Assembly (NCBI RefSeq): GCF_900101615.1
Contig: NZ_FMZX01000006.1
Span: 124,001 to 188,000, forward strand
Reading direction: 5' to 3'
Source: Belnapia rosea
Lineage (GTDB): Bacteria > Pseudomonadota > Alphaproteobacteria > Acetobacterales > Acetobacteraceae
DNA length: 64,000 nucleotides
In this document: positions 9,396 through 18,234 of the stretch, piece by piece
How positions within the stretch are numbered: the stretch's first letter is position 1
Layout of the letters: every line of letters begins with the position of its first letter
Position numbers and translations under genes: made by a program
Notes under the pieces: generated by a model
Databases searched by the model: none
Seen by the model: only the letters and a program-made list of their open reading frames with translations
Told to the model about the DNA's origin: nothing

Positions 9396-10346
9396 TCAGG
9401 CCTTGGACAGGATGGTGTCGCGGAAGGCGCGCATGGCGTCCAGCGCCCCTTCCGCCGTCTCGCCAGGGAAGGTGAAGTCGATGGCAGCGACGCCGAGCGC
9501 ACGCAAGGCGCGGAGGTCGGCGGCGATCTCCCCGGGCTGGCCGGAGAACAGGCGGCGCTCGCCGTCGCCCGCCCTGGCTGGCACCTCGGCGCCGAATTTC
9601 TGCACGCGATAGGCGAGCGCGATAGCGGCCGGGTCCCGCCCGGCGGCGCGGGTGAGGCCGTGCAGCTTCTCGATGGCGGCCCGGTAGCGGGGCAGGCTGT
9701 CGAGCGGATGCGACGGGTTGGTGCCGATCGGGTACCAGCCATCGCCGAGCCGTGCGGTGCGGCGCAGCGCCGGGCCGCTCTCGCCGCCGACCCAGATCGG
9801 CAAGGGGTCCTGCACCGGCTTCGGGGCGAAGCCGATCTCCGCGAAACGGACGAACTCGCCCTCGAAGCGGGGCTCCTCCTGCGTCCACAAGGCACGGGCG
9901 GCCAGGATGTACTCGTCCGTCACCCTGCCGCGAGCGGCGAAATCCGGCGCCTGCAGCGCTTCGAATTCCTCGCGCAGCCAGCCGGCGCCGATGCCGAGGG
10001 TGAGGCGGCCGCCGGAGAGCACGTCGATGGTCGAGACGATCTTCGCGGTAAGCAGCGCCGGCCGGTGTGGCACCACCATGACCGAGGTGACGAGGCGCAG
10101 GCGCTCGGTCCGCGCGGCAACGAACATCACCTGGGTGAGTTGTTCATGCCTCTCGCCACGGCTGCTGGCGGGGAATTCGCCGGTATCGGTATAGGGGTAT
10201 TTCGCCTGGATATCCTTCGGGATGACGACATGGTCGCTGAAGGTGGCGTAATGGAAGCCGAGCGCCTCGGCGCCCTGGGCCAGCTGCGTCAAGGCCTCGG
10301 GGGTGGCCAGCGGGCCGCCGCTCGGCGCGTTGAAGCCGATCTGCAT
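9396..10346 (-). CDS. LLM-class oxidoreductase, TIGR03619-like (F420-dependent type)
   Basis: A 316-residue luciferase-like protein. The N-terminus MQIGFNAPSGGPLATPEAL, a SDHVVIPKDIQAKYPY segment, and STIDVLSGGRLTLGIGAGWL fit the TIGR03619 group, whose members usually take F420 rather than FMN. AGGAGGAG lies just upstream of the ATG at 10346, one of the strongest ribosome-binding sites in the window. It is the first gene of a two-gene operon with the Rv3520c-like gene and is divergent from fbiC across 88 bases. Shared control with cofactor synthesis is therefore possible. The substrate is unknown. Confidence 0.83.
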   Translation of the reverse strand: MQIGFNAPSGGPLATPEALTQLAQGAEALGFHYATFSDHVVIPKDIQAKYPYTDTGEFPASSRGERHEQLTQVMFVAARTERLRLVTSVMVVPHRPALLTAKIVSTIDVLSGGRLTLGIGAGWLREEFEALQAPDFAARGRVTDEYILAARALWTQEEPRFEGEFVRFAEIGFAPKPVQDPLPIWVGGESGPALRRTARLGDGWYPIGTNPSHPLDSLPRYRAAIEKLHGLTRAAGRDPAAIALAYRVQKFGAEVPARAGDGERRLFSGQPGEIAADLRALRALGVAAIDFTFPGETAEGALDAMRAFRDTILSKA

Positions 10347-10434
10347 GCTTCCGTCTCCTCCTGCCAGCGCATTGCGTCCCGCCGGGCTCTGCCACAGGAT
10401 GCGGCCACCCCGGGTGACGGGCAAGGGTGACGGG

Positions 10435-12780
10435 ATGAATGCGCTACTGAACCGGCCGCTCGCGGAGCTCATGGCGGAGGCGGCAGCGCTGCGCGATGCC
10501 GGGCATGGCCGCGCCTTTTCCTATTCGCGGAAGGTCTTCATTCCGCTGACGAAGCTGTGCCGCGACGTGTGCCACTACTGCACCTTCGCCGAGAAGCCCC
10601 GCGCCGGGCAGAACCCCTATCTGACGCCGGAGGAGGTGCTGGCGATCGCCCGCGCCGGCGCCGCCGCGGGCTGCACCGAGGCGCTGTTCACCCTGGGCGA
10701 CAAGCCGGAGCTGCGCTGGCACGCCGCGCGGGAGGCGCTGGCGGCGCTCGGCCATGCCAGCACCATCGACTACCTCGTCGCCATGTGCGCCCTGGTGCTG
10801 AAGGAGACCGGGCTGCTGCCGCATGCCAATCCTGGCGTGATGACGCGGGACGAGGTCGCCGCGCTGCGCGAGGTGACGGCGAGCCAGGGCATCATGCTGG
10901 AGAGCACCAGCACGCGGCTCTGCGCGCCCGGCGGCGTGCATCACGGCAGCCCGGACAAGGACCCGGCGGCGCGGCTGGAGGTGCTGCGCCTGGCCGGCGA
11001 GCTGCGCGTGCCCTTCACCACCGGCATCCTGATCGGCATCGGCGAGACGCGGGCGGAGCGGCTGGAGGCGTTGCAGGCCATCGCCGCATCGCATGCCGAG
11101 CACGGGCATATCCAGGAAGTCATCATCCAGAATTTCCGCGCGAAGCCGGGCACCAGGCTCGCCGGAGCGGAGGAGCCGGATCTCGAGGACCTGCTCTGGA
11201 CCATCGCCGCGGCGCGCATCCTGCTCGGGCCGGCGATGAACATCCAGGCGCCGCCGAACCTGTCGCCCGGCGTCTATCAGCGGCTGGTCGCGGCGGGGCT
11301 GAACGATTGGGGCGGCGTCTCGCCGGTGACGATCGACCATGTGAACCCCGAGGCGCCCTGGCCCGGGATCGAGATCCTGGCGGCCCGCACCGCGGAGGCG
11401 GGCAAGGTGCTGGTGCAGCGGCTGCCGGCCTACCCGGCCTATGTGCGGGCGGCCGAGACCTGGATCGCGCCCGTCGTCGCGCCGCGGCTGCGGCAGGCGA
11501 GCGATGCCGAGGGCTGGGCACGCGAGGATCGCTGGTCGCCGGGCGAGGTGACGCCACCGCGCCTGCCCTCGCCACGGCTGGCGGCGGCCGATGGCACGGT
11601 TGCGCGCATCGTCTCGCGCGCGACGGCGGGTGAGCGGCTGGATGCTCCCGAGATCATGCAGCTCTTCGCCGCGCGCGATGCGGATTTCGCCCATGTCACC
11701 GCGGCGGCGGATGCGCTGCGCGCGGCCGTCTCCGGTGGGACGGTGCGCTATGTCGTCAACCGCAACATCAACTACACCAATATCTGCACCTATCGCTGCC
11801 ACTTCTGCGCCTTCAGCAAGGGCCGCACCCATGAGGCGTTGCGCGGACCGGCCTATGACCTCGACCATGGCGAGATCGTCCGCCGTGCGGTCGAGGCCTG
11901 GGACCGTGGCGCGACCGAGGTCTGCCTCCAGGGCGGCATCCATCCCGACTACACGGGCGCGACCTATGAGGGCATCTGCGGGGCGATCCGCGCCGTGCTG
12001 CCGGAGATGCACATCCACGCCTTCTCGCCGCTCGAGGTGACGCAGGGGGCGGCGACGCTCGGCCTCTCGCTGACGGAATACCTGACGCGGCTGAAGGCAG
12101 CGGGGCTCGGCACGCTGCCGGGGACGGCGGCGGAGATCCTCGACGACGAGATCCGTGCCATCATCTGCCCGGACAAGGTGAACACCGCCGAATGGCTGGC
12201 GGTGGCGCGGGCGGCGCACGGCCTCGGCCTGCGGACCACGGCGACGATCATGTTCGGCCATGTCGAGACATCGTTGAACTGGGCGCGCCACCTGCTGGCG
12301 CTGCGCGACCTGCAGGCGGAGACGGGTGGCTTCACCGAATTCGTCCCCCTGCCCTTCGTCGCCATGGAGGCGCCGATGTTCCTCAAGGGCCAGGCGCGGC
12401 GCGGGCCGACCTTCCGCGAGGCGGTGCTGATGCATGGCGTGGCGCGGCTGGTGCTGCATCCGCTGATCCCGAACATCCAGACGAGCTGGGTGAAGATGGG
12501 GCCGGCCGGGGCGGCGCTGGCGCTGCAGGCCGGGGCGAATGACCTTGGCGGGACGCTGATGAACGAAAGCATCAGCCGCGCGGCCGGCACGCAGCATGGC
12601 CAGGAATTTCCGCCCGAAGCCATGGAGGCGCTGATCCGCTCCATCGGGCGCCAGCCGGAGCAGCGGACGACCCTCTACGGGCCAGTGCCGGAAAGCCGGC
12701 GGCAGGCCGCCTTCGAGGCCGCCGAGCTGTCACCGGTGGTGCAGACGGCGCCGCGCAAGCGGGAGGCGGTGCGGGGCTGA
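10435..12780 (+). CDS. fbiC: FO synthase (fused CofG-CofH), F420 biosynthesis
   Basis: A 781-residue protein with two radical-SAM halves, the bacterial fused form; archaea have separate CofG and CofH. The CofG half carries the [4Fe-4S] motif CRDVCHYC (Cys42, 46, 49). The CofH half carries CTYRCHFC (Cys451, 455, 458). Together they join tyrosine and the flavin precursor 5-amino-6-ribitylamino-uracil to give FO, the deazaflavin core of coenzyme F420. The length fits family members of about 800 residues. The ATG at 10435 starts just before the conserved CofG sequence. It is divergent from two F420-type oxidoreductase genes. cof genes for the later steps are at 18235-20518. Confidence 0.95.
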   Translation: MNALLNRPLAELMAEAAALRDAGHGRAFSYSRKVFIPLTKLCRDVCHYCTFAEKPRAGQNPYLTPEEVLAIARAGAAAGCTEALFTLGDKPELRWHAAREALAALGHASTIDYLVAMCALVLKETGLLPHANPGVMTRDEVAALREVTASQGIMLESTSTRLCAPGGVHHGSPDKDPAARLEVLRLAGELRVPFTTGILIGIGETRAERLEALQAIAASHAEHGHIQEVIIQNFRAKPGTRLAGAEEPDLEDLLWTIAAARILLGPAMNIQAPPNLSPGVYQRLVAAGLNDWGGVSPVTIDHVNPEAPWPGIEILAARTAEAGKVLVQRLPAYPAYVRAAETWIAPVVAPRLRQASDAEGWAREDRWSPGEVTPPRLPSPRLAAADGTVARIVSRATAGERLDAPEIMQLFAARDADFAHVTAAADALRAAVSGGTVRYVVNRNINYTNICTYRCHFCAFSKGRTHEALRGPAYDLDHGEIVRRAVEAWDRGATEVCLQGGIHPDYTGATYEGICGAIRAVLPEMHIHAFSPLEVTQGAATLGLSLTEYLTRLKAAGLGTLPGTAAEILDDEIRAIICPDKVNTAEWLAVARAAHGLGLRTTATIMFGHVETSLNWARHLLALRDLQAETGGFTEFVPLPFVAMEAPMFLKGQARRGPTFREAVLMHGVARLVLHPLIPNIQTSWVKMGPAGAALALQAGANDLGGTLMNESISRAAGTQHGQEFPPEAMEALIRSIGRQPEQRTTLYGPVPESRRQAAFEAAELSPVVQTAPRKREAVRG

Positions 12781-12874
12781 GGCTGGCGGATCGCCTTTTC
12801 GCCGCTCCTGCGTTATGGCTCCGGCCGACCGAGGGGGCGCCGCCGAGACCCCCCATCCCTTGCCGGAGAGATCC

Positions 12875-13867
12875 ATGCCGAACCGCCGCATCCTGCTGAA
12901 GGCTGCCGCCCTTTCCCTACCCGCCATCTCCGCCCGGGCGCAGTCCGGCGGCTTCCCTGACCGGTCGCTGCGCATCGTCGTGCCCTTCGCCCCGGGTGGC
13001 GCGGTGGACCTGACGGGGCGCCTGCTGGCGGAGCAGCTGCAGCCGGTGCTGAAGCAGAATGTCGTGGTCGACAACCGTGGCGGGGCTGGCGGCAATCTCG
13101 GCGCCGATGTCGTCGCCAAGGCGGAGAAGGACGGCTATTCGCTGCTGCTCGGCTCGGCGAACATCCTCTGCGCCAATAAATTCCTCTTCCGCAAGTCGAT
13201 GCCGCTCGACCCGATGCGCGACCTGGCGCCGGTGACGCGGGTGACGACCGGCACGGTGGTGCTGATCGTCAACGGGAAAAGCCCCTACAAGACCTTCCAG
13301 GAACTGATGGCGGCGGCGAAGAAGGACCCGGGCAAGCTCACCATGGGCTCGTCCGGGACCGGGACCGTGAGCCACCTGACCATTGAATCGGTGAAGCGCG
13401 CGGCCGGCGTCGACATCACCCATGTGCCCTATCGCGGCGGCGGGCCTGCCTTCCAGGACCTGCTGGCGGGCAACATCGACCTGATGTTCGACGTGATCCC
13501 GGCGGCGATCGCCAATATCCGCGAGGGCGCCTTCCGCCCGCTGGCCGTCGGCAGTGCCGAGCGCATCACCTATGTGCCGGAGCTGCGCGAGGTGCCGGCG
13601 ATGAAGGAGTTGCTGCCGAACGCCAATATCGACATGCAGAGCTGGTACGCCATCAACGCCCCGGCCGGCACGCCGGCAGACCGCATCGCCACCCTGCACC
13701 GTGCCCTCACCCAGGTGGTGCGCTCGGATGCCTTCCGCCAGAAGATGGAGCCGATCGGCTTCACCCCCATCGCCGATGAGTCGCCCGAGGCCTATGGCGC
13801 CTATATGCGCGCGCAGGAGAAGGTGTGGCAGGGGCTGGTCGAGGCCTCCGGCGCGACCATGGAATAG
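12875..13867 (+). CDS. Bug-family (tripartite tricarboxylate transporter) solute-binding protein
   Basis: A 330-residue periplasmic binding protein. MPNRRILLKAAALSLPA is an export signal with an RR pair before a hydrophobic stretch, so Tat export is possible; cleavage is likely after ARA. The mature part opens with the family signature FPDRSLRIVVPFAPGGAVDLTGRLLA and continues with NRGGAGGNLGADVVAKAEKDGY. These proteins bind carboxylates or amides; most family genomes hold many orphan copies without TctAB partners, as here. GGAG precedes the ATG at 12875. It lies between fbiC and the sugar-acid operon, and a long hairpin follows its stop. The ligand cannot be predicted. Confidence 0.9.
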   Translation: MPNRRILLKAAALSLPAISARAQSGGFPDRSLRIVVPFAPGGAVDLTGRLLAEQLQPVLKQNVVVDNRGGAGGNLGADVVAKAEKDGYSLLLGSANILCANKFLFRKSMPLDPMRDLAPVTRVTTGTVVLIVNGKSPYKTFQELMAAAKKDPGKLTMGSSGTGTVSHLTIESVKRAAGVDITHVPYRGGGPAFQDLLAGNIDLMFDVIPAAIANIREGAFRPLAVGSAERITYVPELREVPAMKELLPNANIDMQSWYAINAPAGTPADRIATLHRALTQVVRSDAFRQKMEPIGFTPIADESPEAYGAYMRAQEKVWQGLVEASGATME

Positions 13868-13873
13868 CGCAGC

Positions 13874-13902
13874 GGCGCCCGGCCTTCCGGTGGCCGGGCG
13901 CC
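13874..13902 (+). terminator. Hairpin after Bug binding-protein gene, probable terminator
   Basis: A perfect 11-bp stem, GGCGCCCGGCC pairing with GGCCGGGCGCC around a 7-base loop (TTCCGGT), begins seven bases after the TAG at 13865-13867. No long T run follows (CCTTACC), so it is either a weak intrinsic terminator or an mRNA 3' stabiliser. Confidence 0.5.
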
Positions 13903-14049
13903 CCTTACCTGGCAGCCCGGCGAATGTTGGCGCCGGTCTCGGCCATGGCCGCCACCTCTGCACCCTGCTCCTGAAAGCAGGGCGCCCCCCAGGACTTACC
14001 GATCAGGTCACGCCCTGAGGCCACCGGCCCGGGGTGCAGGCAGCGCATG

Positions 14050-14068
14050 ACTGCGCACATCGCGCAGT
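14050..14068. promoter_or_regulatory. Upstream operator candidate of kdgT operon
   Basis: Inverted repeat ACTGCGC-ACATC-GCGCAGT, seven-base arms with a five-base spacer. Its core TGCGCACATCGCGCA matches the second site at 14147-14161 in 13 of 15 positions. The likely reader is the DeoR-family protein encoded at 17461-18222 in the same operon (inference). Confidence 0.5.
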
Positions 14069-14146
14069 GGTGAGCTTGACTTGCGCAGACACGGCGCGCA
14101 TCTCCGCCCGGTTCTCACGCGAAACAGGCGCTTCCTCGCCGCGTTT

Positions 14147-14161
14147 TGCGCATTTCGCGCA
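14147..14161. promoter_or_regulatory. Downstream operator candidate of kdgT operon
   Basis: TGCGC-ATTTC-GCGCA, five-base arms with a five-base spacer, ending 16 bases before the kdgT ATG. Its start is 95 bases from the matching start in the upstream copy. That is about nine helical turns, a distance that would suit repression by DNA looping. A protein bound here could also block the ribosome-binding region's transcription. Confidence 0.5.
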
Positions 14162-14177
14162 GGTTCCTGGAGTTCCG

Positions 14178-15170
14178 ATGCAGATCCCGATCAAGCGTGC
14201 CATCGAGCGCGTCCCCGGCGGCATGATGGTGGTGCCCCTCGCCCTCGGCGCGCTCCTGGCCACCTTCGCCCCCGGCACGCCGAAATTCTTTGGCTCCTTC
14301 ACCGGTGCCCTGTTCAGCGGCGCGCTGACCATCCTCGCCGTCTTCTATGTCTGCATGGGCGCCAGCATCGACATCCGCGCCACGCCCTACATCCTGAAGA
14401 AGGGCGGCACGCTCTTTGGGGTGAAGATCGCCGTTGCCGTCATCCTCGGCGTGGTCTTCGGCCAGTGGCTCGGCGAGGCACCGATCGGCGCCGGACTTTT
14501 CGCAGGGCTCTCCACCCTCGCCGTGGTGGCGGCGATGAACGACACCAATGGCGGCCTCTACATGGCGCTGATGGGCCAGTACGGCGAGCCGCGCGACGTC
14601 GGCGCCTACTCCATCATGTCGCTGGAATCCGGGCCCTTCCTGACGATGGTGACGCTCGGCGTCGCCGGCCTCTCGGCCTTTCCCTGGCCGACGCTGGTCG
14701 GCTCCATCCTGCCGCTGCTCTTCGGCATGCTGCTCGGCAATCTCGACCGCGAGATGCGCGCCTTCCTCGCCCGCGCGGTGCCGGTGATGATCCCCTTCTT
14801 CGCCTTCGCCCTCGGCAGCGGGCTCGACCTGGCGAAGGTCTGGCAGGCGGGACTGCTGGGCCTCGGCCTCGGAGTCGCCGTGGTGGTGCTGACCGGCATC
14901 CCGCTCTTCCTCGCCGACCGCGCGACGGGCGGCACGGGCGTGGCGGGCGTCGCCGCCGCGTCCACCGCGGGCAATGCCGCGGCGGTGCCGGCGATCGTCG
15001 CGGCCGCCAACCCGGCCTATGCCGAGGCGGCGACGCATGCGACCATCCTGGTCGCCGCCGCCGTCATCGTCACCACCGTGCTGGTGCCACTGCTGACGGC
15101 CTGGACGGCGAAGGCGGTGGGCGTGCAGCCGGCCACCGAGCCGGCCGCAGCCCCCGGCCCGGCGGAGTAG
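14178..15170 (+). CDS. kdgT: KdgT-family sugar-acid permease
   Basis: A 330-residue inner-membrane protein, almost entirely hydrophobic, with about ten membrane spans. [20 protein letters not shown] at the start, then [20 protein letters not shown] and [20 protein letters not shown], match 2-keto-3-deoxygluconate permease (KdgT), a cation symporter. In operons with DUF1537 kinases such permeases are thought to import four-carbon sugar acids, so the substrate here may be threonate or erythronate rather than ketodeoxygluconate. GGAG lies a few bases before the ATG at 14178. The kinase-PdxA2 gene starts six bases after its stop. Family assignment is firm; the substrate is inferred from context. 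Confidence 0.88.
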   Translation: MQIPIKRAIERVPGGMMVVPLALGALLATFAPGTPKFFGSFTGALFSGALTILAVFYVCMGASIDIRATPYILKKGGTLFGVKIAVAVILGVVFGQWLGEAPIGAGLFAGLSTLAVVAAMNDTNGGLYMALMGQYGEPRDVGAYSIMSLESGPFLTMVTLGVAGLSAFPWPTLVGSILPLLFGMLLGNLDREMRAFLARAVPVMIPFFAFALGSGLDLAKVWQAGLLGLGLGVAVVVLTGIPLFLADRATGGTGVAGVAAASTAGNAAAVPAIVAAANPAYAEAATHATILVAAAVIVTTVLVPLLTAWTAKAVGVQPATEPAAAPGPAE

Positions 15171-15176
15171 CTCATC

Positions 15177-17453
15177 ATGGCCCCTCGCTGGTTGATCCTG
15201 GCGGATGACCTGACCGGCGCGGCCGATTGCGCCATCGCCTTCGCCCGCCATGGCCAGCCGGCCGTGGTCGGGTGGGGCGAGGCGCCCGTCCCGGCGGCGG
15301 GAGCCGAGGTCTTCGCCATCGATGCCGACAGCCGGCGTCTGAGCCCGGCGCAGGCCGCCGCCCGCCACCGCGCCCTGCTGGAGGCCCGGCTGCGGCCCGG
15401 GATGCGGCTGGTGAAGAAGATCGACAGCACGCTCCGCGGCCAGCCGGCGGCGGAGCTGCGGGCCACCATCGAGGCGCTGCGGGCGCGCGGTGCCGGCGCC
15501 ATGGCGCTGGTCGCCCCAGCCTTCCCGGCGACCGGCCGCACCACCGAGGGCGGCCGCATCCATCTCCAGGGCGTGCCGCTGGAGGCGACGCCGCTCTGGG
15601 CGCGCGACCACAGCTACCCCAGCGCCGATCTCGTCGCAGTGCTGGAGGCCGAGGGGCTCAAGGCCCGGCTGCTGCCGCTGGACGCGGTGCGCGGCGCGGC
15701 GGCGGAGGGCATCGCCGCGGCGCTGGCCGAGGGGCTGGATGCCCTGGTCTGCGACGCCACGCGGCCGGAGGATCTCGACGCCATCGCCCGGGCCAGCCTG
15801 CCCTTCGGCGACCGGGTGTTCTGGACCGGCTCGGGCGGCATCGCCGTGGCGCTGGCCACGGCCGAGGGTGGCGCCGGGGCAGCAGCGCCGCCTTCCCTGC
15901 CCCGCGCCGGGGCCGGCGGCATGCTCGTCGTGGTCGGCAGCGTGGCGGAGGCCTCCCGCGCCGCCGCCGCGCGGCTGGTCGAGGCCGGTGCCGTGCGCCC
16001 CTTCAGCCTGCCGCCGAGTCTGCTGCTCGATGCAGCGGCCGCGGAGCGAGCGGGCACGGCCATCGCCGCCGCCCTCGCCGCCGGGGAGGATGTGCTGGTC
16101 GATATCGGCGCCGAGGGCGAGGCCGACCTCTCGCGCGGCGCGTTGCTGGCCGGGCGCCTCGCCGCCGTGCTGGCGCCGGCCGCGCCGCATGTCGCCGGCC
16201 TCTTCGCCACCGGCGGCGAGACGGCCTGCGCCCTGCTCGGCCGCTTCGGCGTCACCGGCATCCGCCTGCTCGACGAGATGGAGCCGGGCGTGCCGCTCGG
16301 CGTCACCCTTGGTGCCCATGCCATCCCCGTCATGACCAAGGCCGGTGCCTTCGGCACGGCCGAGACCATCGCCCGCAGCCTCGCCCGGCTGCGCACCCTG
16401 CTTGCACGAGGACCCGCCATGACCCCCGATCAGGACCTTGGCCAGGACAACCGGCCCATCGTCGCCATCACCATGGGCGATGCCTCCGGCATCGGTCCCG
16501 AGATCATCATGAAGGCGCTGGCGCGTGAGGATGTCTATGGGATCTGCCGCCCGCTGGTGATCGGCGATGCCGGGCGTCTGCGCGAGGCGGGCGTGATCAC
16601 CGGCGGCGGACTCTCGGTCGCGGCCCTCGCCGAGCCCTCCGCCGCCCGCTACCAGCGTGGCACGGTCGACTGCATCGATCTCGGCCTGATCCCGCCCGGA
16701 CACCCCTTCGGCACGCTCTCCCCCGTCTCCGGCGAGGGCGCCTATCGCTACATCGAGCGCGCCACGCGCCTGGTCGAGGCGGGCGAGGCGGATGCGATCT
16801 GCACCGCGCCGCTGTCGAAGGAGGCGCTGCATGCCGCCGGGCATAAGTACCCCGGCCATACCGAGCTGCTGGCGCATCTCACCGGCACGCCCGAGGTCTC
16901 GATGATGCTGGTGGCTCCGAAGCTGCGCGTCATCCACGTCACCACCCATATCGGCCTGATGGACGCCATCCGGCGGATCGAGCCCGGACTGGTCGAGCGG
17001 ACGATCGCGCGCGGCCATGCCACGCTGGTGAAGTCCGGCATCGCCGAGCCACGCATCGGCGTCTGCGGCATCAACCCGCATGCCGGCGAGAACGGCCTCT
17101 TCGGCCAGGGCGAGGAGGAGGAGAAGATCATCCCCGCCGTGCAGGCCTGCCGCGCCAAGGGCTGGAAGGTCGACGGGCCGCTGCCGGCGGATACGCTGTT
17201 CTTCCGCGCCGCCCGCGGCGATTTCGACCTTGTCGTCGCCATGTATCACGACCAGGGCCATGGGCCGGTGAAGGTGATGGGGCTGGAGGCCGGGGTGAAC
17301 ATCACGGTCGGCCTGCCGGTGATCCGCACCTCGGTCGACCATGGCACGGCCTTCGACATCGCCGGCCGCGGGATCGCCGATGAGGGCAGCCTGGTCGAGG
17401 CGCTGCGCCAGGCGGTGGACCTCGCGCCGCGCCGGCTCCGCCCCGCGGCCTGA
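15177..17453 (+). CDS. Fused four-carbon acid sugar kinase (DUF1537) and PdxA2-type dehydrogenase
   Basis: One uninterrupted 758-residue frame holds two enzymes normally encoded separately. Residues 1 to about 410 are a DUF1537 kinase with DDLTGA (10-15), KKIDSTLRG (80-88), a GGETA segment and TKAGAFG. Residues 415-758 are a PdxA-type dehydrogenase with GDASGIGPE (434-442), INPHAGE and the metal-binding-type YHDQGHGP motif. In known D-threonate and D-erythronate pathways the kinase makes the 4-phosphate and PdxA2 oxidises and decarboxylates it to dihydroxyacetone phosphate. An ATG at 16419 starts the PdxA half in frame and has GAGGA six to eight bases upstream, so a separate PdxA2 chain might also be made. 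Permease before, DeoR regulator after. Confidence 0.88.
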   Translation: MAPRWLILADDLTGAADCAIAFARHGQPAVVGWGEAPVPAAGAEVFAIDADSRRLSPAQAAARHRALLEARLRPGMRLVKKIDSTLRGQPAAELRATIEALRARGAGAMALVAPAFPATGRTTEGGRIHLQGVPLEATPLWARDHSYPSADLVAVLEAEGLKARLLPLDAVRGAAAEGIAAALAEGLDALVCDATRPEDLDAIARASLPFGDRVFWTGSGGIAVALATAEGGAGAAAPPSLPRAGAGGMLVVVGSVAEASRAAAARLVEAGAVRPFSLPPSLLLDAAAAERAGTAIAAALAAGEDVLVDIGAEGEADLSRGALLAGRLAAVLAPAAPHVAGLFATGGETACALLGRFGVTGIRLLDEMEPGVPLGVTLGAHAIPVMTKAGAFGTAETIARSLARLRTLLARGPAMTPDQDLGQDNRPIVAITMGDASGIGPEIIMKALAREDVYGICRPLVIGDAGRLREAGVITGGGLSVAALAEPSAARYQRGTVDCIDLGLIPPGHPFGTLSPVSGEGAYRYIERATRLVEAGEADAICTAPLSKEALHAAGHKYPGHTELLAHLTGTPEVSMMLVAPKLRVIHVTTHIGLMDAIRRIEPGLVERTIARGHATLVKSGIAEPRIGVCGINPHAGENGLFGQGEEEEKIIPAVQACRAKGWKVDGPLPADTLFFRAARGDFDLVVAMYHDQGHGPVKVMGLEAGVNITVGLPVIRTSVDHGTAFDIAGRGIADEGSLVEALRQAVDLAPRRLRPAA

Positions 17454-17460
17454 CCAGGGC

Positions 17461-18222
17461 ATGCGGCGAAGCGGCACGCGGCGGGAGGCGATCCTCGCCG
17501 CCATCGCGGCCGGCGAGGCGGATGTGGATGGGCTGGCGGCGCGCTTCGGCGTCTCCCCCTCCACCATCCGGCGCGACCTGCAGCGCCTCTCGGCGGAGCG
17601 CGCCATTGCCCGCACCTATGGCGGCGCCATGCTCGCCCCGATGGCCGAGGAGCAGAGCCTCGGCGCGCGGGAGGGGATGAATCGCGGCGCCAAGGCGGCG
17701 ATCGCGGCGGCGGCGCTCGATCTGGTGCCGGAGGGCGAGACGCTGATCCTCGATGGCGGCTCGACCATCGCCGCCTTCGGCCGGCTGCTGCGCGGGCGGC
17801 GCCACCGCATCATCACCAACAACCTGCCCCTGATCGCCCTGCTGGCGGACCAGCCGGGGATCGAGCTGGTGGTGCTCGGCGGCGCCGTGCGGCCGATCAG
17901 CATGAGCACCAGCGGGCCGCTCGCCGAGGCGGCGCTGCGCTGCCTGACGGCGGACCGGCTGCTGACCAGCGCCGATGGGCTGATGCCCGGCCTCGGCCTC
18001 TGCGAGGCGACGCTGGAGCAGGTCTCGCTGAAGTCGCTGATGATGCAGCGTGCCGCGGCGGTGACGGTGCTGGCGGATGCCTCGAAGCTCGGCCGCGCCG
18101 GCCAGCCCTGCTGGGCGCCCCTGCCGGCGCGCTGGACACTGGTGACCGACGCGCCGGAGCGGGCGAGCGAGGCTTTCGGTGCCGAAGGCGCCGAGGTGGT
18201 CCGGGCTCCAGGCGCCGGCTGA
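17461..18222 (+). CDS. DeoR-family transcriptional regulator
   Basis: A 253-residue regulator. Residues 1 to about 60 form the DeoR winged helix (REAILAAIAAGEADVDGLAA, then FGVSPSTIRRDLQRLSAE). The rest is the phosphosugar-sensing DeoRC domain with ILDGGSTIAAFGR and TNNLPLIALLADQPG. It starts seven bases after the kinase-PdxA2 stop, so it belongs to the kdgT operon and probably represses it until a sugar-acid phosphate accumulates. The two matching inverted repeats upstream of kdgT are its likely binding sites. Its 3' end faces cofC across 12 bases. Confidence 0.88.
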   Translation: MRRSGTRREAILAAIAAGEADVDGLAARFGVSPSTIRRDLQRLSAERAIARTYGGAMLAPMAEEQSLGAREGMNRGAKAAIAAAALDLVPEGETLILDGGSTIAAFGRLLRGRRHRIITNNLPLIALLADQPGIELVVLGGAVRPISMSTSGPLAEAALRCLTADRLLTSADGLMPGLGLCEATLEQVSLKSLMMQRAAAVTVLADASKLGRAGQPCWAPLPARWTLVTDAPERASEAFGAEGAEVVRAPGAG

Positions 18223-18234
18223 GGCGGCCGCGGC

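Larger units (their letters stand above)
13868..14177 (+). other. Intergenic control region of the kdgT operon
   Basis: No gene is supported in these 310 bases. They hold a hairpin after the binding-protein gene (13874-13902) and two near-identical inverted-repeat sites (14050-14068 and 14147-14161), described separately. A TTGACT resembling a -35 element lies at 14076-14081, but no convincing -10 follows at the right distance. Confidence 0.6.

Noticed and set aside
14115-17615. A 1166-codon open frame on the minus strand
   Set aside because: It is antisense to kdgT and the kinase-PdxA2 gene, with no recognisable domain and biased composition.
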